Part shown: positions 1 through 9,214 of the stretch, piece after piece
Position numbering within the stretch: the stretch's first letter is position 1
Layout: each line of letters starts with the position of its first letter
Assembly: GCA_903895695.1 (NCBI GenBank)
Contig: CAITUY010000081.1
Location: 1 to 40,117, forward strand
DNA length: 40,117 bases
Direction: 5' to 3'
DNA from: an uncultured bacterium
Lineage (GTDB): Bacteria; Verrucomicrobiota; Kiritimatiellia; CAIKKV01; CAITUY01
Position numbers and translations under genes: made by a program
The notes under the pieces: model-generated
What the model saw: the letters and a program-made list of their open reading frames with translations, nothing else
The model's database searches: none
Told to the model about the DNA's origin: nothing

Positions 1-252
1 ATCACGCCCATAGCCGGCCATCAGGCGCACGGATGAAGGCACGAGAGTGCGGCCCCATCGACGCCAGCCCCCGCCATGGCCCGTAACAGACTCGACCCGC
101 TCGTGCGGCCGATCCTCGTCATGCGGTGCCCCCGGCAAATGTACGATGTCGACCTCCGGCCCGATGTGCCGCACGAGGATGCCGACATACCGGCCTATCC
201 CCGAGGTAACGGCCCCGGCTGGCTCGGGTCCAGGTAGGATGAGAACACGCAT
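1..252 (-). CDS. Glycosyltransferase, GT4-like, N-terminal part (cut by left edge)
   Basis: The reading frame opens at an ATG at 250-252 and runs off the left edge without a stop, giving 84 residues. It begins MRVLILPGPEPAGAVTSGIG, the hydrophobic first strand followed by a glycine-rich loop typical of the N-terminal Rossmann half of GT-B (GT4) glycosyltransferases, where the acceptor or lipid-linked glycan binds. The catalytic nucleotide-sugar-binding half lies outside the window. It starts 19 bp after the stop of the methyltransferase gene upstream, so it is very likely in the same operon. The family call rests on this N-terminal pattern and on context only; sugar specificity cannot be read. 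Confidence 0.6.
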   Translation of the reverse strand, partial: MRVLILPGPEPAGAVTSGIGRYVGILVRHIGPEVDIVHLPGAPHDEDRPHERVESVTGHGGGWRRWGRTLVPSSVRLMAGYGRD

Positions 253-271
253 AAGACGAAACGCCGAATCT

Positions 272-1228
272 TTAGGCCTGCGCGGCACCCACGTATGGAT
301 TGCGGGGCAGATCGACGACGCGATAGTCTGCCGCTTTCAGGGCGCTCCTTAGGGCGTCCGGCGGTGGGATCTTGAAGATGCACGCCACCATCAGGACAGG
401 CGTGGACAGACTCAATCCGCGCCGACAGCGCCGATCGGCGGCCGCGATCTGCCGGCGCAGCTCCGTAAACAAGGGAGCGCCCTTGATCGCCGTCTCAAAT
501 TCCACTCCTTTGACATACCAGTCGTTCAAGCCCTTGAACGCCACGGCAGGGAGGTCCAGTCCGGCAGCAATCTTCTCGATCTCCCGGGAGGAGAACCCGT
601 AGACGTAGTTGCCCGAAGTCTCGTAGGAGTGACCGCCCGTCAGAATCAGCGATGTGTCGGTATTCCGCAACCGTCCTGATAATCCCAAGGCTATCAGCAC
701 CCGCTTCACAAGGCGCTTGACTGCGTACGGAAGGCTTGACAGCGTCGGATCCTCGTTGGGCTCAATGATGACGACGCCCTTGCGCGCGACGCGCAGCATT
801 TCGTAGAGGGCCAGCATGGGTCGCGGCATGTGATGCAACGACTCCTTACAGAAAGCGAAATCAAATGATTTGTCGCCGAAAGACAGGGCCTCGGCATTCT
901 CTTTTCTGTAGTCGGCGATGAAACCGGCCTCCTTACCTTCCTTAAGGAGAGTATCCGCAATGTCTGTTGCCAACGCCTGCGCCCCTTGCTGCTGCAGGTA
1001 ATGCGCGTCACGGCCATAGCGCCCGTCCCCGACGGTCACCCATGCGGCCCCGGGGAAAGCCGCCAACAACGGATCCAGGCAGGCGTACTCGCGCGCATGG
1101 CGCCAGTAGTCGGTGGTATCCGTTCGAAACCAGGTCTGTGCCTGTGCGGCATCGTTGCCGGAGGCGGCAAAAGAATCGAAATGCCTTTCGTGTGCCCGGT
1201 GGCTCCAATCTGCGAATGATTCGGTCAT
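272..1228 (-). CDS. SAM-dependent methyltransferase (class I)
   Basis: This 318-residue protein looks like a cytoplasmic class I SAM methyltransferase. The SAM-binding loop is the variant WVTVGDGRYGRDA at residues 63-75, followed by a motif II acidic position (ATDIA, about 87-91) and the post-II segment SFDFAFCKESLHHMPRP, typical of Methyltransf_11-like proteins. I chose the ATG at 1226-1228 rather than an in-frame upstream codon. It overlaps the upstream glycosyltransferase stop by one base (TAATG) and has a GGAAGGG ribosome site six bases away. The substrate is unknown. Its place between glycosyltransferase genes suggests a sugar hydroxyl or a chain-end group on the glycan. Confidence 0.8.
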   Translation of the reverse strand: MTESFADWSHRAHERHFDSFAASGNDAAQAQTWFRTDTTDYWRHAREYACLDPLLAAFPGAAWVTVGDGRYGRDAHYLQQQGAQALATDIADTLLKEGKEAGFIADYRKENAEALSFGDKSFDFAFCKESLHHMPRPMLALYEMLRVARKGVVIIEPNEDPTLSSLPYAVKRLVKRVLIALGLSGRLRNTDTSLILTGGHSYETSGNYVYGFSSREIEKIAAGLDLPAVAFKGLNDWYVKGVEFETAIKGAPLFTELRRQIAAADRRCRRGLSLSTPVLMVACIFKIPPPDALRSALKAADYRVVDLPRNPYVGAAQA

Positions 1229-2301
1229 TATATCCCTTCCATCTTGTCCGGCGGCCAAGGCACCTTCCACTCCCCGACCAGGCGCATTACGTACTCCGAA
1301 CTGTCCTGGTACTCGGGCGCCTGCCAGGTGAGCCCCTGAGCCAGTCGGCGGACGGCATAGCCGGGCTCATGCCGGAGTGCCCAGACCAGATCGGCCAGAA
1401 ATGTCGCCGGCCGCCGGCGCAGCGTCGCGCGATTCAGGCCGTAGCAGGATCGATAGAAGTGCCAGGCCCCCCACATGAGCTTGGCGCGCCACTCGGGATC
1501 GGCACGCCAGCCGGCCGGCAACTGGGTCTCGCACTCGTCAAGCGTCCGGGCGGTGAGTTCGACTTGCCGCCAGGCCGATGAGCGGCTCCACCGCGAAGAA
1601 CCCTGGCCGCCGTGGATGCGCCATGTGGCGAGGCGCTCAGGAATCCATAGGGTATCGGTGTGCAGGGCCGCCTTGGCCGCCCAGAGTTGATCAACCACCG
1701 GCGTTTCGTGTTCGAGAAAATGACCTGTCTTGGCAATCAGGTCGCGGCGAAACACAACCGAAGTGATCGTGGTCCACGACCCACCGCGAATCAGGTGAAT
1801 CAGGAACTCCAGCAGTCCGCTGCGTCGATGCGGCACGTCCAGCCACTCCCCCAAACAATCGTTCGGTCTCGGCTTGGCCGCGGACGCCATGACTCGGCCC
1901 CCGGCGTCAATGCAATCGAACTGGCAAGCCGCGAGTTGCACATCGGGATGGCGTTCCAGGGCCCCCACCATGCGTTCCAGGAACTCGGGGTGGGCTGTGT
2001 CGTCACTGGTCGCGATCGTGATGTAACGCCCCCGGGCCCGACGCAAACACTCATTCCACCCCGCATAAATCCCCTCGCGCGGCACCTGGAACAACCGCAC
2101 GCGCGGATCGGACCTGAAGGTCTCGAGGTACTCCCATGAACCGTCCTCCGAGTGACTGTCGCAGACAATCAATTCCCAGTCGGGCAGGGTCTGCGCCAGG
2201 ATGGACTCCATGCGCGCCTCCAGGAACGCGCGTCCGTTAAGAATCGGCATGCCTATGGAAACGGAGGGTACGCCGACGCTCGATGAATGGGCATCCGTCA
2301 C
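1228..2301 (-). CDS. Glycosyltransferase family 2
   Basis: This 357-residue protein is a GT-A fold, GT2-family transferase. It opens with VSIGMPILNG, has the nucleotide-binding segment WELIVCDSHSEDGSW near 42-56, and carries the metal-binding acidic motif TSDD at 98-101. The distal part contains a tryptophan-rich helical tail (WGAWHFYRSCYG) common in polysaccharide GT2 enzymes. It would transfer a sugar from a nucleotide donor to the growing glycan at the inner membrane. The start is GTG, with an AGAGG ribosome site seven bases upstream. It lies 9 bp after the GT4 gene stop. Donor and acceptor are not predictable. Confidence 0.9.
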   Translation of the reverse strand: MTDAHSSSVGVPSVSIGMPILNGRAFLEARMESILAQTLPDWELIVCDSHSEDGSWEYLETFRSDPRVRLFQVPREGIYAGWNECLRRARGRYITIATSDDTAHPEFLERMVGALERHPDVQLAACQFDCIDAGGRVMASAAKPRPNDCLGEWLDVPHRRSGLLEFLIHLIRGGSWTTITSVVFRRDLIAKTGHFLEHETPVVDQLWAAKAALHTDTLWIPERLATWRIHGGQGSSRWSRSSAWRQVELTARTLDECETQLPAGWRADPEWRAKLMWGAWHFYRSCYGLNRATLRRRPATFLADLVWALRHEPGYAVRRLAQGLTWQAPEYQDSSEYVMRLVGEWKVPWPPDKMEGI

Positions 2302-2310
2302 AGTAATCCT

Positions 2311-3456
2311 CTACGTCCCGTGCAGGACACTCCGGTACGCGTTCACGTACCCGGTCATTGTCCGTTCCCAAGTGAACTGGGGCGATCGCGCACGCCCTGC
2401 CGCAATACAGTCGCGCCGCACCTGCGGGTCGAGGCTCTCCGCGAGCCGGCGCGCCACGGCGGCGGAGTCCAGGGGGTCCGCGAACAAACCGGCATCCCCG
2501 AGCACTTCCCGGAACACGGGAATGTCGGAAGCGATCACCGGGCACCCCGCGGTCATCGCCTCCAGCAAAGGCAGCCCGAACCCTTCCCCCCGGGAGCAAC
2601 TGGCCAGTCCTGCGGCGGCGGAATAGAGACCGCAGAGTTCCCGATCATCCACGAAGGGCAGCCGCAGGATCCGTCCGGCACAGCCGGCCTTGGACGCCGC
2701 GTCGGCCTCCGCTGGCGCCAGCGAGGGCTCCCCCCCCACGAGGACGAGGAAACCGTCGCCGCGGCGGGCCACCTCCAGGAAAGCGCGCAGCAACGTCCCG
2801 AAATTCTTGTAGAACCCACGGGGCCCCACATGGAGCCAGAACGGCCCTTCAAGTCCCAGACGACGGCAAACCGCTGCGGGGTCACCTGCGCAGACAGGCT
2901 CGGCGAAGACCGGGTTCACGCCCGGATAGATGACGCGCACGCGCTCCGCCGGGATCCCAGCCAGGCCGACCAGATCGTCCCGGGTCTGATTCGAAATCGT
3001 GACGATCAGGTCAGCGGCGCGGATGGCGGCCGCCTTGCGGGCCGTCGTCTCGGGATCCGGAAGCCACTCGGGATGCCGCTCGTGCAACATGTCATAGACG
3101 GTCAGCACCACGCCGGCCGGTCCGATCGGGCTGGGCGTATAGAACAACGAATGGAAGACCCGGATTCGCCGCCTGCGGCACCGCCCGCGCAGGCGCCAGG
3201 AGTTATACCTTTCGGCAACCCGCCACGGCTTGAAATCCGCGTCGCGGCAGACTGTCACGTTCCGCGCCGCGGGCGGCGGCTGAAGCAACCGGCGAGGCAC
3301 ATGAAGCATGACCTCCAACTCGTCACGGGCCGCCAACTGCGTCACGAGATCGGATACGTAACGCGAGACTCCCCCGCGCGGCTGCATGCCATAGATGGTC
3401 CCATCCAACAGCACCCCCAGCCGCGCGGCGGCCGTCGCCTGACCCCCGGCAGTCAT
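2311..3456 (-). CDS. Glycosyltransferase family 4
   Basis: This 381-residue GT-B enzyme has GGVSRYVSDL near residue 28 as the N-terminal glycine loop and HVGPRGFYKNFGTLLRAF from 209 at the start of the donor-binding domain. The retaining-GT4 E-x7-E signature is visible: GEGFGLPLLEAM has glutamates at 291 and 299. Length and layout are normal for the family, resembling mannosyltransferase-type O-antigen enzymes. The start ATG overlaps the upstream gene stop as ATGA, so the two should be translationally coupled. It transfers an unidentified sugar during chain assembly. Confidence 0.92.
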   Translation of the reverse strand: MTAGGQATAAARLGVLLDGTIYGMQPRGGVSRYVSDLVTQLAARDELEVMLHVPRRLLQPPPAARNVTVCRDADFKPWRVAERYNSWRLRGRCRRRRIRVFHSLFYTPSPIGPAGVVLTVYDMLHERHPEWLPDPETTARKAAAIRAADLIVTISNQTRDDLVGLAGIPAERVRVIYPGVNPVFAEPVCAGDPAAVCRRLGLEGPFWLHVGPRGFYKNFGTLLRAFLEVARRGDGFLVLVGGEPSLAPAEADAASKAGCAGRILRLPFVDDRELCGLYSAAAGLASCSRGEGFGLPLLEAMTAGCPVIASDIPVFREVLGDAGLFADPLDSAAVARRLAESLDPQVRRDCIAAGRARSPQFTWERTMTGYVNAYRSVLHGT

Positions 3457-4409
3457 GTGCCGGCGCCTTTACTAACGGGGAAACGCAGAAGCCTACGTAG
3501 CGCCTTGCCCATCGTCCATCGCGCGAGCTGCAACTTCTCTTTCGGAGAAAGAGGCGCTTCGAATACTGTCCGGAACGTGAGGCGCTCCAGGCGTCGGTCG
3601 ACCGCGAGGCGGGGCGGATGGATGAGAGGGCTTTCAATAGACGCGGCCGCCATATTCGCGAACGCATGGCCTCCATCGGGGGTATGGGTCGAATCGCCCC
3701 CGAACCCGAGGTTAGTCACGAGATTTACCCGCGGAGTAATCGCGACGCCATCCGCCGCCCAACAGGTGAACAGCCACGCGAAATCCCACGTGTCGATGCG
3801 ACCTGCTTTTGCCAGGTCGAACCGTGCAGCCCAGTAACGACGCTCGTCGCGACGGCGGAGGGCACGCCCCAGCACGTCTTGCGGATCGGGGCCCGGCCAC
3901 TGCCGCATGTCGCGATCGTACAATTTCCAGGCGCGCCGCCAAGTGGCCCAGCCCCAGATGTGGGCATACCGCGAGAAGCAGTAGCTATGCGGAAGCCTGA
4001 CACGAGGGCCCCAAAAGTTGTTGCCACCAATATGCATGACGCGCGGATTGTCGCGGTAGCGCTCGAGCAACTCGACACAGTAGGGAAAGAAAGAGGCATC
4101 GGGCAGGCAGTCGTCCTCCAGGATAATGGCCTCCTCGACGGACTCGAACACCCAGTCGAGGCCCGAAGACACGCGATTCCGGCAGCCCAGATTGGTGTCC
4201 GAATAGTTTCGAAGCACCTCACACGGCCAGTCGACCTGCTCCACCACCTTCCGCGTTGCCGCGACCAGCGCCGCGTCGTCAATCCGATCGGCCCGGGGCC
4301 CATCAGCCACGAGAAGCAACCGTTGCGGCTTGGCCTGGGCGATTCGCGCAAATACGCGACGAGTTAGATCCGGGCGGTTGAAGATAAAGACGGCCACCGG
4401 GGTCTTCAT
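3453..4409 (-). CDS. GT-A glycosyltransferase-like protein (HlpA-like)
   Basis: This 318-residue protein begins TPVAVFIFNRPDLTRRVFARI and has an acidic EDDC motif at 98-101 within IILEDDCLP. This pattern belongs to the group often annotated as haemolytic protein HlpA-like, which are GT-A nucleotide-diphospho-sugar transferases found in surface-polysaccharide loci. A central WGWATWRRAWKLYD segment is typical of the group. Start and stop codons overlap both neighbours by four bases (ATGA). The haemolysin name is historical, and a glycosyltransferase role fits the context. Substrate unknown. Confidence 0.8.
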   Translation of the reverse strand: MKTPVAVFIFNRPDLTRRVFARIAQAKPQRLLLVADGPRADRIDDAALVAATRKVVEQVDWPCEVLRNYSDTNLGCRNRVSSGLDWVFESVEEAIILEDDCLPDASFFPYCVELLERYRDNPRVMHIGGNNFWGPRVRLPHSYCFSRYAHIWGWATWRRAWKLYDRDMRQWPGPDPQDVLGRALRRRDERRYWAARFDLAKAGRIDTWDFAWLFTCWAADGVAITPRVNLVTNLGFGGDSTHTPDGGHAFANMAAASIESPLIHPPRLAVDRRLERLTFRTVFEAPLSPKEKLQLARWTMGKALRRLLRFPVSKGAGT

Positions 4410-6832
4410 GGGGCGGGCTCCTCATTCCCGGCGGCATGCCCCCGCCTGCCGGACCGCATACGCCGCCGCAGGTCCTGCCACCGCCACTGCCAGACATGAA
4501 AGACCCGTGAAGCAGCAACGGCGCGCCCTGCGGCGGCACCCACGCGATAGGGCCAACTCACGTGCCCATCGGCTTGGGTGTCGTCCTCGACCCAACGCGC
4601 CAGTTCCGCGTTGCCTGACTCCCAGGTGAATGCTGCTGCCACCCAGCGCTGCGCGGCCCGGCGCTGTTCGTCCCCGGGCTGACCCGCTCGCCATAATCGC
4701 GCTATGGCGCTCGCCAAGGCTTCGGCCGTGTTGGGTTCGTACAAGAAACCCGTTTCGCCGTCCCGCAGCGTTTCGGGAAAACCACCTTGCCGCGGCACGA
4801 CCGGGATGCAGCCGCAAGCCTGGGCCTCGACGAGCACCAGCCCGAATGTCTCGGGCACCAGCGAAGGCATCAGGATGATCGAGGACTGCCTGAAGACCGC
4901 CGCCAGGTCAGCCTGCGACAATTCGCCACGATACCGGACGCCCGGCACGTCGGCCTCGATCCGCGGCCAGTCGAGCAAGCCGTCAGCACGCAACCAGCCG
5001 CGCCGGGCGAACAACGATCCGCCACGCGGCCAAACACTCGAGATGCCGCAAATGTCGAGCGCCGCGTCCGGGAATTGCTGCCGGATCGTTTCGAATGCCT
5101 CCAGGAGACATTCGATCCCTTTGTACGCCTCGACCATCCCGGCGAACACGAGCCGGTGGGGCTCGCGAGGCTGGACCTGCCGGTGCACGGGCGGGCCGAA
5201 AAGACCCGAATCATAACCGTTCGGCAGCAGGCGGAGTTGCGCCGGCGACAGGCCCATTTCGGCCAGATGCTTGCGCGAGTAGTCGGACACACACAGGACC
5301 GGCACCCGCGCCCGCCGCAGGAAATCCGCGGAGAACGGCCCGGTCGGGGCGTGGGGACCATGATGGTAAATGACGTAACGACCGAACCCGCGGACCCCCA
5401 CCCCATCGCCCCGCGAGACGCCGACCAGGACATCCCCGGGCGCCATGGCTCGCGCCAGCTTCAACACTTGCCGATCGTCATCACCCGCGATGAACGGCAC
5501 GTCATCCGCAAACCCAACCGTCGCGGGGCCCCGTCCCACGAGCAGGACGCGGTGCCCGCGCCGCATCAGCGCCCTGGCGCGCTCGACCGTTGCACGCAGG
5601 GCGCCATACCGAACCGGCATGGCGGCATCGGCACCCACCTGGCAAAGCACGACGACGCTCCGGCCGGTGTCGGCCGTTCCACCCGCTGGCACGTCCTCGA
5701 TCTGGACGCGGCAGCGTTCAAGGTAACGCCGGCATGTGGCCCTGGTGCCGACGACAGGGTCGCCCGCCGACCAGTACGACCGGCGGGCCACGCCCATCGG
5801 ATCCAACGGTGCGAACCGGAAAGGCGTCACACGGTTGGAAGCGACGGCATGCACGCTCTTCCAGTACCAGGCCAGGTCACCGGCCGCCCCATCGGCGGCC
5901 ACTCTGGCGGTCGCGGCGCCCAGGAGCCTCAATGCGCCGGCCCGCCACGTGTCCGGGGTTTCGTTCAGGATCCACTCGGCCGCCCGCCAGAGCAGCAGGG
6001 GATGGGCGCCCAGTTTATACAGGAAGGCGTCACGATTCTCAGCCACCGATAACACAATGCGTAACACGCGTTCCAGGTCGGCTGGGTCCTGCGAATCCGC
6101 GGCGGGTACAAGTTGCCGCAACGGCGTGGTGTTAAGAACCCGCATCGCCGCGACGGCCGAGTCGTAGAAGCACGCCTCGGGAAACCCGTGCGTGGTCTGG
6201 GCGGTATGGCACCGGGTAATGCAGGTGAAGTCCGACAGGAATACCGCCGGGAATTTCACCAGAATCCGCAACCACATATCGTAGTCCTGCGCCAGGCGCA
6301 GGTCCTCACTGAAATTGCCCACAACGTCAAAACACGTGCGCCGCACACAGATGCTGTTCCCATGGACAAACGGACATCGCATCGTCTCCAGCGCCTGCCA
6401 GGGCTCCTCCGGAATATCCCGCCACGGCGCGGCATCGGTGATGCGGCCCGTGGCATGATCCAACTCACGATGGCGCGTGCAAAAGAAGGCGGTCCGCGGG
6501 TGCCGCCCGAACGCCCCGCGATGAACGGCCAGTTTGTCCGGTTCGAACAGATCGTCGGAACTCAGCCAGCACACCCACTCTCCCGTCACCTCCGCCAAAC
6601 CCCGATTGAGCGCCGTCGACACGCCCCCATTGGTCTTGTGGAAGACCCTGATGCGGGCGTCGCGCCGGGCATAGGCCTCGATGACGGCGGGTGTGCCGTC
6701 CGTCGATCCGTCATTGACGACTACGGCCTCCCAGTCGGGGTCCGTCTGGGCCAGCAGACTGTCAAGGGCCGGCCCAATGTACTTCTCGTGGTTGTACACG
6801 GGAACCAGGACGCTGAACGTGGGTGTCGACAT
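4406..6832 (-). CDS. Two-domain GT2-GT4 glycosyltransferase fusion
   Basis: This 808-residue protein joins two different glycosyltransferase folds. Residues 5-225 form a GT2 domain (FSVLVPVYNHEKYIG, VVVNDGSTDGTPAV, metal motif SSDD at 91-94, and AQDYDMWLR at 181-189). A linker of about 160 residues follows. Residues 392-740 form a GT4 GT-B domain with FAGMVEAYKGIECLLEAF at 563-580 and the E-x7-E signature in ETFGLVLVEA (glutamates 661 and 669). Both active-site signatures look intact, so the protein could add two consecutive sugars. It is ATGA-coupled to the next gene. Upstream there is a 214-bp gap containing tandem repeats. Confidence 0.9.
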   Translation of the reverse strand: MSTPTFSVLVPVYNHEKYIGPALDSLLAQTDPDWEAVVVNDGSTDGTPAVIEAYARRDARIRVFHKTNGGVSTALNRGLAEVTGEWVCWLSSDDLFEPDKLAVHRGAFGRHPRTAFFCTRHRELDHATGRITDAAPWRDIPEEPWQALETMRCPFVHGNSICVRRTCFDVVGNFSEDLRLAQDYDMWLRILVKFPAVFLSDFTCITRCHTAQTTHGFPEACFYDSAVAAMRVLNTTPLRQLVPAADSQDPADLERVLRIVLSVAENRDAFLYKLGAHPLLLWRAAEWILNETPDTWRAGALRLLGAATARVAADGAAGDLAWYWKSVHAVASNRVTPFRFAPLDPMGVARRSYWSAGDPVVGTRATCRRYLERCRVQIEDVPAGGTADTGRSVVVLCQVGADAAMPVRYGALRATVERARALMRRGHRVLLVGRGPATVGFADDVPFIAGDDDRQVLKLARAMAPGDVLVGVSRGDGVGVRGFGRYVIYHHGPHAPTGPFSADFLRRARVPVLCVSDYSRKHLAEMGLSPAQLRLLPNGYDSGLFGPPVHRQVQPREPHRLVFAGMVEAYKGIECLLEAFETIRQQFPDAALDICGISSVWPRGGSLFARRGWLRADGLLDWPRIEADVPGVRYRGELSQADLAAVFRQSSIILMPSLVPETFGLVLVEAQACGCIPVVPRQGGFPETLRDGETGFLYEPNTAEALASAIARLWRAGQPGDEQRRAAQRWVAAAFTWESGNAELARWVEDDTQADGHVSWPYRVGAAAGRAVAASRVFHVWQWRWQDLRRRMRSGRRGHAAGNEEPAP

Positions 6833-6896
6833 CTGATTAGGGGCCTATCGGAAAACCTGGCTGCCTCTTCTGGGAGCGGCGCGGCTTCCCGCGCCG

Positions 6897-6944
6897 GCCC
6901 GCCCTGAGCTCCGTCGAAGGGCCCGCCCTGAGCGCCATCGAAGG
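6897..6944. repeat. Two tandem 24-bp repeats
   Basis: Two adjacent 24-base copies (6897-6920 and 6921-6944) share the core GCCCGCCCTGAGC and the end TCGAAGG, differing at two positions. They lie in the 214-bp gap between the SDR gene and the GT2-GT4 gene. The CCCTGAGC...TCGAAGG text resembles a short repeat seen between genes in many bacterial genomes. No coding signal was seen in the gap. Confidence 0.8.
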
Positions 6945-6947
6945 GCC

Positions 6948-6965
6948 GGAGCCGGAAGCGGCTCC
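6948..6965. repeat. Short perfect hairpin in intergenic gap
   Basis: GGAGCCG (6948-6954) pairs with CGGCTCC (6959-6965) around a 4-base loop. No T-run follows on either strand, so this is not a convincing intrinsic terminator. It may stabilise the transcript end or belong to the adjacent repeat. Confidence 0.5.
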
Positions 6966-7046
6966 GCTCCCTGTGGCATGAATGTTGTTGAAAAAGTTCT
7001 CGATTTCGGGCGCACCCAGACAGGTCCGGCGCGACCTGAAGCAACG

Positions 7047-8000
7047 TCAGGTGATCTCGTACACCTTGCGCATCCAGTCGGCCGTCAGTCGCATTCCTTC
7101 TTCAAGGCTGTACGAATTGCGGTGGTCCAGGTCGCGCAGCGACTTGCTGGTGTCCACCTTCTTGACTTTGGTCGTCAGAATCTCGGACTCACGGTACTGC
7201 ACCAGGGAGCGGTCGGCGCCCGTGACCTTCAGGATGACATCCGAGAGCTCCTCAATGGAGTGCATCTGGTTTCCGCCGATATTGTAGGTTTCGCCCGGCT
7301 TGAAATTGCCGGAAATGTTGGCGAGCGTGCGCACGGTGTCCGCCAGGTACGTCGACGTTCGCGAATGCCCCCGGAATATGGTCCAGGGCAGCCCCTTCAG
7401 CGCGCAGTAGAGGAAGCGGCAGTTGACGGAACGATAAGGACTGTAGAACTCGCCCGGTCCATACGTGTTGAACAGCCGGACCACGACGGTCTCGGTCTTG
7501 TGCTGCAGGATTGAATTCCGAACCTGCATTTCGTTCACCCATTTGGTCATGGCGTAATCGTTCATCTGCTTGATTTCCTGCTCATCCATGACCGTCTCAA
7601 CCATGAGGCCGGGCCAGTCTCCGTAGACTTCCGACGAAGAGAAGTGGACCAGCCGGAACTTCAGGCGTTCCTGGAGCCGGATGATGTTCTTGGTCCCGAC
7701 GGCATTGGTCCGCCAGAGCGACTCGTAGAAGTCCTCGCCGTTCCATCGCCCGAACTCCGCCGCGCAGTTGTAGACGCAGTCGAAGGGTCCCATTTCCAGA
7801 AATACGCGCTCCACCTGCCGGAATTCACCGATGTCGCACCTCGCGTACAGCGGGGGGATAATGTCGGTGCCTACCGTAAACCCGATCTCGTCGGCCTGAT
7901 GGTAGAGGTCGCATGAAACAACATGGTGCCCCCGCCCTCTCAACTCCTTGACCAATCCCGCGCCCACAATACCAAGCCCACCGGTTACCAATACTCTCAT
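7047..8000 (-). CDS. NAD-dependent epimerase/dehydratase (extended SDR)
   Basis: This 317-residue cytoplasmic extended short-chain dehydrogenase acts on a nucleotide sugar. The NAD(P)-binding glycine motif GGLGIVG is at 7-13 and the catalytic serine region SSSEVYG at 121-127. The Y-x3-K pair is Tyr149/Lys153 in DYAMTK. A substrate-domain segment RLFNTYGPGEFYSPYRSV follows, as in GalE/RfbB-type enzymes. The family includes 4-epimerases, 4,6-dehydratases and 4-reductases, and the sequence alone does not separate these. It overlaps the upstream GT4 gene by ATGA, which suggests its product sugar may be used by that enzyme. Confidence 0.88.
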   Translation of the reverse strand: MRVLVTGGLGIVGAGLVKELRGRGHHVVSCDLYHQADEIGFTVGTDIIPPLYARCDIGEFRQVERVFLEMGPFDCVYNCAAEFGRWNGEDFYESLWRTNAVGTKNIIRLQERLKFRLVHFSSSEVYGDWPGLMVETVMDEQEIKQMNDYAMTKWVNEMQVRNSILQHKTETVVVRLFNTYGPGEFYSPYRSVNCRFLYCALKGLPWTIFRGHSRTSTYLADTVRTLANISGNFKPGETYNIGGNQMHSIEELSDVILKVTGADRSLVQYRESEILTTKVKKVDTSKSLRDLDHRNSYSLEEGMRLTADWMRKVYEIT

Positions 8001-9214
8001 CGTATGTCTCCGTTGATCCTATTCTTCCCGCGCTTTGTTTCCACTATTCTCTCATACATCGCGATGACGCGCGGCCGCACAATGCCGTCATCGATTCGCG
8101 TTCTAGCCAGCCGAAGATTCTCGATGGCTGCCGTTTCCACCAGCCGGTCGTCGGACAGCGCTCGCCGCAGCGCGCTTTCGACGGCGGCCAAATCGGCGAC
8201 GGACACCAGAATCCCGTTCCAGCCGTCGCGAATCCATTCCGAGGCCGCGCTGGAGTCGGACTGGATCGGCAGGGCGCCCATGATCATGGCCTCAAGTAAC
8301 GTGTTGGGTGTCCCGTCGGTCAGGCCCAGCCCGATCGAACACCGCGCCGTACCCATAAGCTTCAGCAGAACGTCGTGCGGACTGGGCGGCAGGATACGAA
8401 TGTTGATACCCCGGGTCACCTTCAGTTCGTTGACACGGTCATGAACGACCGGCACAGCCGAGTACACCACGACCTCGTGCCCGCGCAGCGCGTCGGCGCA
8501 ATGCTCGATGGCCTGCAGGGCCACAAGGGCGCGTCCGCCCCACGCCTCGTTCTGGTACCCCTTCACGACCACGATCCTGCGCTGTGTGACCGGCAGCACC
8601 CGCCACGCGGTCATCGCCTCTACCGCGAAGCCGCCGCCCCCGGGCAACACGCCGATCGTCTCGCCGGCAAACCCGAACTGCGCCGCCAGGCGCAAATCGC
8701 GCTCGCAGTCGGCCGTGAGGTAATCACAGCGGGCCAGGACGTCGTGAATCCTGTCGCGATGCTCCGGCTGTTTGCCGAAGTGATACAAATCGCTCCCCCA
8801 CACCGAGTAGAGCCACGGGGGGAACCGGTTGCCGAACCGGCGAGCCGCCGCGCCCGTCAGGTAGCCAGCCCTCTGCATCTCGAGCGAATGCACGACGTCG
8901 GGCCTGACCCTCTTGATCGTCCGCACGAGTTGCGCGACCCGGTCTTCCCAGCCCGGAACAAAGCGCCGGGCCAACGACTCCGCCGCCCACCCCCCGGTAC
9001 GCCAGGGCCAACAACCGGCGGCGCTCAACGCGGGCGGAAAATCCGCGGGCCGACACAGCCCCATGCCATGGACACGGACCCGGGGTAACAGCGGGTGACA
9101 GTCGCACGGCCATTCCGCGGGAAAGAGGTGCAAGTCCCAGCCGGCACCCTCAAGCTGCCGAATCCAGCGCGCCGTATGGACGCTGTTCGCCAGGGCTACG
9201 AAGAGAATCCTCAT
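7997..9214 (-). CDS. Glycosyltransferase family 4
   Basis: This 405-residue GT-B protein starts MRILFVALANSVHTARWIRQ, whose SVHTARW stretch is common in GT4 enzymes of polysaccharide loci. DVVHSLEMQRAGYLTG and WGSDLYHFGK lie in the N-domain. The donor-binding motif is the variant GLTDGTPNTLLEAMIMG, in which the first glutamate of the usual E-x7-E is not obvious. The start ATG abuts an inserted repeat element that has replaced the native upstream sequence, so its ribosome site is poor. Its stop is ATGA-coupled to the SDR gene. Sugar specificity unknown. Confidence 0.87.
   Translation of the reverse strand: MRILFVALANSVHTARWIRQLEGAGWDLHLFPAEWPCDCHPLLPRVRVHGMGLCRPADFPPALSAAGCWPWRTGGWAAESLARRFVPGWEDRVAQLVRTIKRVRPDVVHSLEMQRAGYLTGAAARRFGNRFPPWLYSVWGSDLYHFGKQPEHRDRIHDVLARCDYLTADCERDLRLAAQFGFAGETIGVLPGGGGFAVEAMTAWRVLPVTQRRIVVVKGYQNEAWGGRALVALQAIEHCADALRGHEVVVYSAVPVVHDRVNELKVTRGINIRILPPSPHDVLLKLMGTARCSIGLGLTDGTPNTLLEAMIMGALPIQSDSSAASEWIRDGWNGILVSVADLAAVESALRRALSDDRLVETAAIENLRLARTRIDDGIVRPRVIAMYERIVETKRGKNRINGDIR

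Noticed and set aside
2287..3837. Long plus-strand open frame of over 500 codons
   Set aside because: It lies antisense to two clear glycosyltransferase genes, has no domain signal and a composition typical of the opposite strand of high-GC genes.
6948..6965. Intrinsic terminator between the SDR and GT2-GT4 genes
   Set aside because: The stem is good but no T-run follows on either strand, and the genes appear to be in one operon.
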